A program made the position numbers and the translations under genes. Positions 23,662-33,300 of a stretch of DNA of 64,000 nucleotides are shown here, piece by piece. The notes under the pieces were generated by a model. That model was not told where the DNA came from and searched no databases. It saw only the letters and a list, made by a program, of their open reading frames with translations. The stretch spans positions 1 through 64,000 of the forward strand of contig CAWAXG010000058.1 in NCBI GenBank assembly GCA_963785755.1, read 5' to 3'. Source of the DNA: JACCXG01 sp963785755 (GTDB lineage Bacteria > Acidobacteriota > Vicinamibacteria > Vicinamibacterales > 2-12-FULL-66-21). Position 1 is the first letter of the stretch. Each line of letters opens with the position of its first letter.

Positions 23662-24522
23662 ATGAAACCGGAATCCGTGGACGAACAGCGCCGAGCGCAG
23701 CGCCTGCGCCAGGGCGAGCACCAGCACGATGGACTGCGCTATCCGGGACCAGACGCCCCGTACTACGTCTCGACCGGTGACGAAATCGCGGTGTTCGAAA
23801 CCTGCCACGCCCGGCGCCTGCCGATCATGCTCAAAGGACCCACCGGATGCGGCAAGACCCGGTTCGTCGAGCACATGGCATGGAGGCTGGCCCGGCCGCT
23901 CGTCACCGTGGCGTGTCACGATGACCTCTCGGCCAGCGATCTGACCGGCCGCTACATCATTCGCGGCAGCGAGACCGTCTGGCAGGATGGCCCGCTTACC
24001 CTCGCTGCTCGCGCTGGCGCCATCTGTTATCTCGACGAGATCATCGAGGCCCGGACCGATACGGTCGTCGTCATCCACCCGCTCACGGACGATCGTCGTT
24101 TTCTTCCGCTCGACAAGACCAGTGAGATTGTCGAAGCGGCGGCAGGCTTTCAGCTGGTCATTTCCTATAACCCGGGCTATCAGCACGGGCTGAAGGATCT
24201 GAAACCGAGCACACGGCAACGGTTCGTCGCGCTCGAATTCGATTTTCCAAAACCTGAGCATGAGGCAGAGATCGTCGCGCATGAGGGCGGCGTGGAGCGA
24301 AGCACTGCAGTCGCCCTGGTGACGCTCACGAACAGGCTGCGCCAGCTGGGAGATCGCGGCCTTGCAGAGGTCCCCAGCACCAGGCTGATAGTGGCGACGG
24401 CACGGCTACTCGCCAGCGGGATCCCTGTGCGGACGGCCTGTCGTACGGCGCTGCTGGGTCCACTCACGGATGATCCCGATCTGCTCGCCGCGATGCACGA
24501 TCTCGTCACGGCGACGATGTGA
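23662..24522 (+). CDS. norQ: NorQ/CbbQ-type MoxR AAA+ ATPase
   Basis: About 286 residues from ATG 23662. AAA+ chaperone that inserts the non-haem iron into NorB together with NorD. Walker A is LPIMLKGPTGCGKTRFVEHM, followed by VTVACHDDLSASDLTGRYII, Walker B AGAICYLDEIIEARTDTVVV with DRRFLPLDKTSEIVEAAAGF, sensor region LVISYNPGYQ and KDLKPSTRQRFVALEFDFP. It is intact. The frame is continuous with norB upstream; the natural start is inferred from where NorQ similarity begins, and there is no strong ribosome site at 23662. Confidence 0.85.
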   Translation: MKPESVDEQRRAQRLRQGEHQHDGLRYPGPDAPYYVSTGDEIAVFETCHARRLPIMLKGPTGCGKTRFVEHMAWRLARPLVTVACHDDLSASDLTGRYIIRGSETVWQDGPLTLAARAGAICYLDEIIEARTDTVVVIHPLTDDRRFLPLDKTSEIVEAAAGFQLVISYNPGYQHGLKDLKPSTRQRFVALEFDFPKPEHEAEIVAHEGGVERSTAVALVTLTNRLRQLGDRGLAEVPSTRLIVATARLLASGIPVRTACRTALLGPLTDDPDLLAAMHDLVTATM

Positions 24523-24609
24523 GATGCCGTCTTCCCGTCTCTGGCGTTCAGTGGCCGGCGGCGGTCAGACGGCTGGCAAGGTTCGACGCGCGACGTTGAT
24601 CGCCTGGTC

Positions 24610-26617
24610 ATGTCCGAACCCGAAGAGCTGATCCTCGAAGGGGCGCACTTCGCAACCCGGCTGGCCCGCGATGCATGGGCACGCTATGCCGCCGGGCAGT
24701 CGCCCACCTCCGTGCAGCTCGCCAGCGTCCGCAGGCGATTGGAACTATTCCTGACTGCGCTGTTCGGCGCCGCCATTCCGATCGCCGCCCTCGAGCCTCC
24801 GCCGCCGGTGACATGGCTGGGAAGACTTGCGCGAGGCCGGACAGACGCGCGGAGAACACCGCCGATCTGCGCGACGGACGGAATCCGCGTCTATCTCGCC
24901 GGCACCCTCGACCTCGCGGGCAGCAGGGACGAGACGCTGCGGATGTACCGCCTGCTCGCGGTGCAGCAAGCGGCGCGCTGCGCTCGCGGCTCGCAGCGGG
25001 CCTTCGTCCGTCTGCGCACGCCGGTGATGCGCGACCTGTTCATGCTTGCCGAGGCCGAGGCGGTGGATCGCTGGGTTGTCGAGCATGCGCCGGGGTTTGC
25101 AGACGATGTCAACCGCGCGCGCTCGGCAGCGCTTGGCGCACGTCAAACGGGACGGCAGCGGCCACTGAACGATATCGAGCGCGCTGCCCGAACGCTCCTC
25201 GCTGCGAAGGCGGGCGTCGCCACGCTGGAACTGCCGCCAGGCGCCGTCGCGGACGCGGTCGCCGCCTGGGCGGAGTGCTCGGCGCCGAGCTATCTCGATG
25301 GATCGAACTACGAGCCGATCGCGCCGGTTCTGTATTGGGGTCAGTTTCTCGATGCGACGGCGCTCTGCGCATCGCCGTGGCACTCGTCCGGCAGCGAACC
25401 GGCAGATTGCCCGCCACGGCCGCCGCGCGTGGCGGAGATGCGCCGCCGCCCTCGCCCCCGTCAGGCGGAGGATGATGAAGATGATCAGGGGTCGGGGACA
25501 TGGGTCATTCGCGCGGATGAGCCCCAGGAGAGCGTTGAGGATGCGTTCGGGCTGCAGCGTCCGGCAGACCGCGACCAGCACGCAGACCCGGACGGGCTCG
25601 CGGATTCTCTTTCAGATCTCCCGGCGGCCCGCGTGGTCCGTACGCCGGAGCCACCCCGCGAGGTGCTCCGAAGCGGCGATTCGCTACGGGTCGCGGCACG
25701 CGCCGACGCGGCCCCGGTATCACGGACAGGGATTGCGTATCCGGAATGGGACTACCGCACGCAGCACTATCGCCATCACGGCGCCATCGTGCGACAGCCG
25801 GACCCCGCCGCAGGTGACGTCGCCTGGGTGCATGCGATGCTCGCCCGGGATGCGCGGCTCGTGCGGCGCGTGCGGACTCGCTTCGAACGGCTGCGACCGC
25901 GGCCGGTGCGCCTTTTCCGTCAGCCGGATGGTGCCGACATCGACGTGGCGGCGTACGTGACGGCGCGCTGCGGACCGCCGGGCAGGAGTGACGGCGGACG
26001 ACCGGCTCTACGTTGCGATGCGGCCCGCCCGGCGGGAACTTGCCGTGGCGCTGCTGCTGGACGTCAGCGCGTCAACCGATGCCTGGGTCTCGCCCAGCCG
26101 CCGCATTGTCGACGTGGCGAAGGAGGCGATGCTGATCGTCTGCGAAGCCCTCGACGCGCTCGGCGACGCGTACGCGCTCTTCGCGTTCTCCGGTGAAAGC
26201 GCGGAGCATGTCGCCGTCCCTTCGCTGAAGGGGTTTTCGGAACCTTCGAGTCTCCTGGTGCGGCGCCGGATTGCCGCGCTGGACGCAAATGCGTACACGC
26301 GTCTGGGTGCGCCAATCCGTCACGTCACCGCGGCCCTGTGCCGTCAGCGAGCCACGTCCCGCCTGCTGCTCCTCCTCTCCGACGGCAAGCCGAACGACGT
26401 CGATCTCTACGAAGGACGCTACGGTCTCGAGGATACGCGACAGGCGGTCGCGGAGGCGCACCGACAGGGCGTGACTGTGTTCTGCCTGACGATCGATCGT
26501 GAGGCACCCAGTTATGCCGGGCGGATTTTCGGCCGGTCGGGGTTCGCCGTGCTGCACAGGCCGGAGCAGCTGCCGACCGTGGTCGTGGAGGTGCTCCGGC
26601 AGCTGGTCCGGATGTGA
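24610..26617 (+). pseudogene. norD: NorD-like VWA protein, one frameshift
   Basis: About 668 residues when read through. The long N-terminal helical part (MSEPEELILEGAHFATRLAR) and Arg/Asp-rich middle are followed by YPEWDYRTQHYRHHGAIVRQ and DIDVAAYVTARC. A one-base shift near 25975 then leads to DDRLYVAMRPARRELAVALL LDVSASTDAWV, the von Willebrand A domain with MIDAS motif D-x-S-x-S, and LLLLLSDGKPNDVDLYEGRY GLEDTRQAV. NorD works with NorQ to activate the NO reductase. The break is at the entrance to the VWA domain, so an unshifted product would lack the metal site. Confidence 0.83.
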
Positions 26618-26840
26618 TCAGGGGCGACTCTCGGCCATGGGGATTTGCTCCGGCCGAGGCTGCCATGGACGAAAGCCGAATTTTTCGCGCCATGGGGAAA
26701 GAACCCACGGCTGCCAGCCGCTGCCGTGGCGTGCCACCCCGGTGCTCGGGCAAAACGCCAACAAACCAACGGATTCCGCCAGGACTCGGGAGGCACCGCC
26801 CTTGCTCGGCTCGCTGGCGTCCATCACCCCCGAGGTGCGT

Positions 26841-27947
26841 ATGACTCGCCAGAAATGCTGCACGCCGGCTGCCTTGGCGGTTTCGGCACTGCTCCTGCTC
26901 CTCGCTCGCCCCGTCGCCGCACAGGAAACCGCGCCTTCCCGCACCGGCCATGAGGTTTACGAAGCGGTCTGCATCACCTGCCACGGGCCAGACGGTCGCG
27001 GCGGCGTCAATCCCGCGCTCGAGAAAATCGTCAAGCCACCGGATTTCACGGACTGCGCCTTCGCGGCGCGTGAACCGGACCGGGGATTTCTCGCCGTCGC
27101 CCACAACGGCGGACCGGCCCGCGGCTTCTCGCCACTGATGGCGCCGTGGGGCGGCACCTACACCGAAGACGAGCTCCGGCTCGCCGTCTTGCACCTTCGC
27201 ACGTTCTGCACCGATCGGCGGTGGCCCCGCGGCGAGCTGAACCTGCCGCGCCCACTGGTGACGGCCAAGGCGTTTCCTGAAGACGAGATGGTCGTCAGCA
27301 CCGCCGGACAGTCCGGGAGCGTCACCACGAAGGTCCACTACGAGCGGAGGTTCGGGCCTCTGAACATGGTGGAGATCATCCTGCCGGTGTCCTCGGTGGA
27401 AACCGCGACCAACGGCCGCTCCACGAGCCTCGGCGACATCGCGCTCGAGTACAAACGCACGCTCGCGCACAGCCTCGATCGCGGCAGCATCTTCAGCCTC
27501 ACCGGCGAGTTCGTCTTGCCGACGGGCAGCGAGAGCAGGGGCCTCGGCAAGGGCTATGGGGTGTTCGAGCCGTTCGCCACGTTCGGTCAGGTGCTGCCGC
27601 GCGACAGCTTCATTCAGGCGCAGGCCGGCTTCGCGATACCGTTGGAGAGCGGCCACGACGACGAAGTCTTCTGGCGTGCCGCCGTCGGAAAGTCGTTCGA
27701 GCAGGGCCGCTTCGGCAGGGCGTGGTCGCCCATGCTGGAAATCCTCGCGGCGCGTCCGCTTGCGAGCGATGCGAAGACTTCATGGGATGTGCTGCCAGGG
27801 ATGCAAGTGACGCTGAACGCGCGCCAGCACGTGCGACTTGCCGGCGGTGTGCGGCTGCCGGTCACGGACGCCGACGTCCGCAAGAAGAGCGTCATCGTCT
27901 ATCTGCTCTGGGACTGGTACGAGGGAGGATTCCTGCAGGGGTGGTGA
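26841..27947 (+). CDS. Exported cytochrome c / beta-barrel fusion protein
   Basis: 368 residues from ATG 26841 (GAGG at 26832). A signal peptide (LAVSALLLLLARPVAA) is followed by one class I cytochrome c domain: HEVYEAVCITCHGPDGRGGV with C-x-x-C-H, and FSPLMAPWGGTYTEDELRLA VLHLR supplying the Met ligand. The remaining 250 residues are beta-strand-rich and end in W (VYLLWDWYEGGFLQGW), like a transporter-type outer-membrane barrel. It is an unusual haem-plus-barrel arrangement, suggesting electron transfer at the outer membrane. It follows norD by 220 nt in the same direction and may share its regulation. Confidence 0.8.
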   Translation: MTRQKCCTPAALAVSALLLLLARPVAAQETAPSRTGHEVYEAVCITCHGPDGRGGVNPALEKIVKPPDFTDCAFAAREPDRGFLAVAHNGGPARGFSPLMAPWGGTYTEDELRLAVLHLRTFCTDRRWPRGELNLPRPLVTAKAFPEDEMVVSTAGQSGSVTTKVHYERRFGPLNMVEIILPVSSVETATNGRSTSLGDIALEYKRTLAHSLDRGSIFSLTGEFVLPTGSESRGLGKGYGVFEPFATFGQVLPRDSFIQAQAGFAIPLESGHDDEVFWRAAVGKSFEQGRFGRAWSPMLEILAARPLASDAKTSWDVLPGMQVTLNARQHVRLAGGVRLPVTDADVRKKSVIVYLLWDWYEGGFLQGW

Positions 27948-28031
27948 GACGTCACGCTCGCTTGCCGGTCAGATTCGATCGGCTTGAGACCGAGGCCAAG
28001 TAGATCACGGCATCGACGCCGGGACGACGGG

Positions 28032-29318
28032 TCAGCGACGCCCAGGCGGGAGGATCGGATCGATCCAAGGCTGCATGTGCGGATCCATGTCTCGCCTGGC
28101 GCGGCCGCCCGATGCCCTCCGCGCGGCCGTCCTCATTCGGTAGTGAAACACCGGTTTGGCTGCCACTCGCAGCGTGCGCCGCCAGGCCTCGTACACGTAG
28201 AAATCAACGGTCCGCGGCGCCAGAAACGCAGCGTCGTCCGGATTGACCACGAGGCTGACTTCGATGTTGGGCGCCAGGCCTATGGGCACCCGATGCCGTC
28301 TGCACGCGTCGTAGGCCGCCGCCATCAGCAGGCGCATCTCGGCGTACGACGGTGGCGGCGAGTCGGCCATCTGCGATCCGATGGTTGGACGGAAGATGCA
28401 GATGGTTGGAAATGCGCCGATCGACGTGATCCGTTCGATGGCTTCGACGGTGTTCTCGATCGGCTCGATGCCGGCAATCATCTCGCCAGAGACGGCGCCC
28501 CGAGGGAGCCGCGACGCGCAGTACTCCATGGCATCGAAAAAGAGCTTGTGGCCGAGCGTTCGCGCCTTTCCCGGGCAGACCCTGGCGAACCAGACCGGAT
28601 CGAGCAGCTCGAGGCAGAACGAAAAATGGTCGACGCCAAGGTCGATCAAACGATCGTAGCGCGTGAAGTCACGCTCCGGGGTCAGCTGCACGCCTACGAG
28701 CATTCCGACTTCTTCCTTTATGGCGCGTACGAACGGAGCGGCGAACTCCAGCGCATGGCCGCCCTGGAACCCGCCGTTCAGATGCACGAACGTCACGTTC
28801 GACTCTTCTTTCGCGGCCCAGCAGGTCTCGACGACATCCTCGACCGTTTTTGCCGCCGCCTCCACGCCGCCGATGTTCTGTCCAGTCGTGCAGAACCGGC
28901 AATTCAGGTCGGAGGCCCAGAACTCGCAGACCGGATTGATGTAGATGCCGAGATAGGTGCCCTGAAGCACACCGACTCGCGACATCGGTATGTCGCGCGA
29001 CGTCAATCGTTGGTACCAGTTCGGCTGACGTGGGATGGTGACTGGGTATTTCCAGTCGTTACGTTGATCGACGATCTCATAGGCACCCTGATGCCCGACG
29101 AGCGTGTACGGCGATCTCCGTACGAACGGCTCAACGACGGGAGCGTTCACCCAGATGGCGGGCTTGAACCACGACCCGGTCGGGATCGTCAGTTCGAGGC
29201 CGGAGCCGAGCCCGGCGCGCGTCCGGCGGATCCCGCGCGCGCCCTCCAGCGCCGCATCATCGACGCGAAGCCCCCGACAGAAAAGGTCGATTTCGAGCTC
29301 GCAGGGGTTGAGTGGCAT
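28032..29318 (-). CDS. Radical SAM protein with CX8CX2C cluster motif
   Basis: 428-residue radical SAM enzyme. The cluster-binding cysteines are Cys131, Cys140 and Cys143 in NPVCEFWASDLNCRFCTTG, a CX8CX2C spacing instead of the usual CX3CX2C. Further core elements are FVHLNGGFQGG (strand 2), VGVQLTPERDFTRYDRLIDL GVDHFSFCLEL and GEMIAGIEPIENTVEAIERI. The N-terminal 100 residues form an extra domain. The longer spacing is known from a few radical SAM groups, but I cannot assign the reaction. ATG 29318 is used. The gene is convergent with the cytochrome gene and not obviously linked to the nor genes. Confidence 0.85.
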   Translation of the reverse strand: MPLNPCELEIDLFCRGLRVDDAALEGARGIRRTRAGLGSGLELTIPTGSWFKPAIWVNAPVVEPFVRRSPYTLVGHQGAYEIVDQRNDWKYPVTIPRQPNWYQRLTSRDIPMSRVGVLQGTYLGIYINPVCEFWASDLNCRFCTTGQNIGGVEAAAKTVEDVVETCWAAKEESNVTFVHLNGGFQGGHALEFAAPFVRAIKEEVGMLVGVQLTPERDFTRYDRLIDLGVDHFSFCLELLDPVWFARVCPGKARTLGHKLFFDAMEYCASRLPRGAVSGEMIAGIEPIENTVEAIERITSIGAFPTICIFRPTIGSQMADSPPPSYAEMRLLMAAAYDACRRHRVPIGLAPNIEVSLVVNPDDAAFLAPRTVDFYVYEAWRRTLRVAAKPVFHYRMRTAARRASGGRARRDMDPHMQPWIDPILPPGRR

Positions 29319-29748
29319 GGCGATCCCATCTGCGCAACATGGATGCCACGCCGGCGCCAGACTGAACTGTTCTGAATCCTCAGCCCCACTTTAGAAATGC
29401 GAATCTGCCCAGCGCTCCGGGTCTGGGGACCCCCGGAGTTTTTCTCGCAACATGCGAGAATTTTCGCAGGGCGGGGGCGGGCGTAAAAGAGAATCACGAG
29501 CCGTCGATCGGAACTCTCGCCAATTCCAGGGATCTGCGGTATCCGCGACGATCCGCGACTCGTGAGTCAACGCGGGAAGGCGAGCACACCCGGAAGACTG
29601 TCGTTCGAGGAGCAGAACAGGGAAATGGCGCATCCTCGCTCGGTGGAGCGTTGCCCAAAGAAACGCAGCGCGCGCGGAAGGGCTGTGCTACGGTGATCCA
29701 GTCGGTGTTGCAATCCCAGGCTAGCTCAGCACGACACGGAGACTGCTC
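29319..29748. other. Divergent promoter region with palindrome
   Basis: 430 bases between the radical SAM gene and the TPR gene. It contains TTCTCGCAacaTGCGAGAA (29442-29460) and a G/C-rich run beside it. No gene is convincing in any frame. Both flanking promoters must lie here. Confidence 0.5.
29442..29460. promoter_or_regulatory. Perfect 8-bp-arm palindrome, possible operator
   Basis: TTCTCGCAacaTGCGAGAA, arms of 8 bases around ACA, about 125 bp upstream of the radical SAM start and 290 bp upstream of the TPR gene. The symmetry and the short odd spacer suit a dimeric repressor. It could also be a hairpin, but no T-run supports a terminator. Confidence 0.45.
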
Positions 29749-30348
29749 ATGACTACATCGCTTGCAAGGACGGTCGTGCTCGTTGTGGCCGCCACGGCCC
29801 TGATTCGACCCGCCGCGGCCCAGGACGACGTACGGAAGCTCTTTGAATCCGGCAAGTATCAGGAAGTCGTCGACAAAACCTCGGCCGAGAGCCCTCCCGA
29901 GGCGCGTTTTCTCAAGGCGCTCGCCCATCGAAAGCTCGATCAGAACGATGAGGCGAAGCAGACGTTTCGTCAGCTGGAGGGAGCGGGCGATGACTGGCGG
30001 GCCGTTGGCGAGTCCGGTGTCGCGCTCGCCGATGGCAACGTGGACGACGCGGTGAAAGCCGCTCGCACGGCGGTGGAGCGAAACGCGGATCTGGCGGAGG
30101 CGCAGTTTCAACTCGGACAAGCGCTCAGCGCGAAGGGCGACAACGCTCCGGCTGCTGAGGCATTTGCCAAGGCGGCTGAACGTGCGCCGCAAATGGCCTA
30201 CGCGCACTATCAGGCCGGCATGAGCTTCTACAAAGCCAAGCGCATCGACAAGATGGCCGTCTATTTCGAGAACTTCCTCAAGCTGGCGCCGAATGCACCG
30301 GAGAGGCCGGCCGTCCAGTCGATCATGAAGACCGTGCGGGGCCGGTAG
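29749..30348 (+). CDS. Exported TPR protein
   Basis: 199 residues. MTTSLARTVVLVVAATALIR PAAAQ is a signal peptide. The mature protein is helical with tetratricopeptide units: VRKLFESGKYQEVVDKTSAE, ARFLKALAHRKLDQNDEAKQ TFRQL, AEAQFQLGQALSAKGDNAPA AEAFAKAAERAP and AYAHYQAGMSFYKAKRIDKM AVYFENFLKLAP. It is probably a periplasmic protein-protein interaction module. ATG 29749 has GGAG about 9 nt upstream. It is convergent with the TamB-TamA gene. Confidence 0.85.
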   Translation: MTTSLARTVVLVVAATALIRPAAAQDDVRKLFESGKYQEVVDKTSAESPPEARFLKALAHRKLDQNDEAKQTFRQLEGAGDDWRAVGESGVALADGNVDDAVKAARTAVERNADLAEAQFQLGQALSAKGDNAPAAEAFAKAAERAPQMAYAHYQAGMSFYKAKRIDKMAVYFENFLKLAPNAPERPAVQSIMKTVRGR

Positions 30349-30380
30349 CGGACGGAACAGGTGACGCGCCTTCCTTCCCT

Positions 30381-33300
30381 CTAGAAGGCATGCCCTAGCC
30401 CAAAGTACACCTTCACACCGGGATCAAAGTCACGTGGGTTGGCAGGAGCTCCCAGGTCCAGCCGGATGACGCCGACCGGCGTATTGAAGCGCAGTCCTGC
30501 GCCGACGCCGGCCTGAAGATCGGTGAGCGACATGTCGCCGACGGTGGGATAGACGTTGCCCAGGTCCACGAACCCGACGCCGCGCACCCACCGATAGATC
30601 GGGAATCTCAGTTCTGCGTTGAGGATCAGAAGGGCGCGACCGCCGCCGGCTTCGTTGTCGCCGCTCAGGCTCCGGGGACCGAGGTCGTCCTCGCGATAGC
30701 CACGCACGGTCGTCGCGCCGCCGGCAAAGAAGCGCTCGTTCGGTACGAGGTCCTGGCCCTCGAACGTTCCCGCAAGGCCCACACGCGCGGCCGAGGCGAC
30801 CATCATGTGCGGTCCGATGGGAACGAAATGGTAGTACTGCAGGAATCCCTTCAGGAAGCTGATGTCGGATCCGAGCCCTGGCCTCGACAGCTCGAAGCCC
30901 GCGGCCGAGAACCAGCCGCCGCGAGGATCGAAGGGATTCTGCCGCCGGTCGATCAGCGCGCTCGACGTGAGACGCGCCACCTTGAACTTCACCTCGATGT
31001 CTTCGCCCTCGATCGTCGTGCGGTTCTGCCCGAACCCATAGCCGTACCGGAGCTCGACCAGCCGGCGCAACCGGTACGACTGCTCGCCGAAGATCTCGGT
31101 GACGTCGCTCACGAAGGCGAGAGCCTCTTCCGAGTCAGGCGCTTCACGGCTGCGTGAGACGAAGATGTTGGACCGCAGGGGCAGCGTGAAAAAGCGCTCC
31201 GCTCCCAGGTAGAAGCGTCCGACCTGGAAGTCGCGCCGGAGCCGCGCGGAGACGCCCGCCGTGGTTCCCGGGCTGAACAGATTCCGCTTCGCGAGATCGG
31301 CGGCGAAGCCGAGGCGCTGCTCGCGCATGTCGGGTCCGAGGACTTCGTCGTTGAACGCGAGGCCGTAGCGCAGGCTGTAACCGGGCCGCTCTTCGAGCTG
31401 GATGCGCGCGGCGACAGGTCGATCGCCCTCGGCCGGCACGTCAGGTGGCGTCGCGGTTGTCTCGGCGGCTGCAGGATTCAGCGGCTGCAGATCGATCGCG
31501 ACGCTGCGATACAGGCCAGTGTCGTACAGACGTCGCCGCGTCTCGCCAAGCGCCTGCGGGTCCACGGGAGCGCCAGGTATGAGGGTGATCGACTTGGCCA
31601 CCAGCGGCTTTTGGGGGTCTGCGCCATCGACGACGACATCCTGCAGGATCGAACGCGGACCGGCGAGGACGAGGACGTCGATGTCGACACGAGGCTCCTT
31701 CGCCTCGACCTTCGTTGCTATGGACGCACGCGCCTCCAGAAATCCCGCGCGCCTGAAACGGACCTCGACCTGATCGAGACCGTCGGCGAGCGCTGCGCTC
31801 TGATAACGCATGCCAGGCGCGACCCGCAGGGCTTCGCGCACCTCCGTCTCGGGGAGCCCACCGCCACCCTGGACGTCAACCTGCCCGACCACGTACGGCT
31901 GGCCTTCGCGCACCACGACGGACACGGTGGAGGTCCCGCTCCGGATCTCGGGCTCCTGGACGTCGACTTCCGCCGCGAGCAGCCCTTCGTCGCGATACAC
32001 CCGTTCGATCGACTGCTCGAAGGACGCCGGGTCGATCCAGGCCGTCAGCGTGCCCACCGCATCGGCCGCCTGGAGGAGTCGTGACGTCGCGAGGTGCGCG
32101 TTGCCGCTGAACTCGACGCGCGACGCCACGACAGGGCCGGGATCGATCTCGATCGTCAACGTCTTGGTTCCGCTCGCCGCGTCCGCGGTCAACGTTGTTG
32201 CGATCGTCGCCTGGAGATGACCCTCGCGGTACAGATGATCTCGAACGATCGTGCGCGCGTCGCGCTCGAGGAAGCCGTCGAAGATGGTGCTCGACCACCG
32301 ATCGCGGATGCGCTCGCTCACCGCCGACGGCAGCGTGGCCCCACGCAGGTCGAGCCGCGTTTCGGGACCGCGTTCGATCGCATACTCGAGCTCGACCGCG
32401 GCCGCGCCGGGGTCTGGTTTTTCTGGCGTTTGTGCCGCCGTTGATTCTGCGTCCGGGGCCGCGGCCGGAATCCGCCGCGCCCGAATGCGGACCTCCAGAA
32501 AGCCGCGCTTCTCGTACAAGTCAGCCAGCCGATCGCGATCGCGCTGCCACGACGAGAACTGGAAGCGGTCGCCCTCGGTCAGCTTCAGTTCGCCTCGCAG
32601 CTCTCGTTCAGGGAAGCCAGGACTCCCCGTGATGCGGACGGCGGCGATCCGTCCGCCGGGCTGACGCGAGCTCCGCCCGCGCCGGGTCGCGCCGAAGCGC
32701 GGCTCGTGCCGGAACTCGAGCGAACGGCTCTGATCGTCCAGCAGCAGCGCGCGAAACGACAGGCCGTAGGGCGCCTCGTAGGTCGTGCTCCACGTGAACC
32801 CGCTCTCGGCGAGATTCTGTGAATACACGAGCTCGACGCTGTCGCCGAGCCGCTCGCCGAGCGTCAAGCGCGAAGCCGGGTCGACGTCCCCGGCGATGAG
32901 CGTGGGATCGTCGAACAAGTCTCCGCTTCCTCCCTGATCCAGCCGCAGCGTATCGAGGCCAACCCGCCGGCCAACGATCCCGAGGACCTCGCCCGACAGC
33001 AGCCGCGCCAGCTGCGCGCCCGCGGCCGAGGGATCCGCCGACACGCCGAAGAGCTGCTCCTCGGCTTGTTCGTCGGTCACGCCGGCCGCCTGCGAACGCA
33101 CGCTCCGCTCACAAGCGCCGGTCGCCGCGCACGTCAGCTCGACCTCGATGGGCGTGCTCCCGACCCGGGTTTCGGCGAGAAAGCTGAGGTCCGGCACGAT
33201 GGCGCGCGGGTTCGCGAAATCGACGATGAGCCGCTCGATCCGGTAGGTGTTTCCCGCGAGATAGATCTCTCCGTCGGGGCTGGCCTCGATGCGTCCAATC

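Noticed and set aside
22606..24522. True NorB-NorQ fusion protein
   Set aside because: NorB ends and NorQ begins at their normal family limits, and a one-base shift yields a stop near 23625. Other indels in the same cluster make a lost stop more likely than a fusion.
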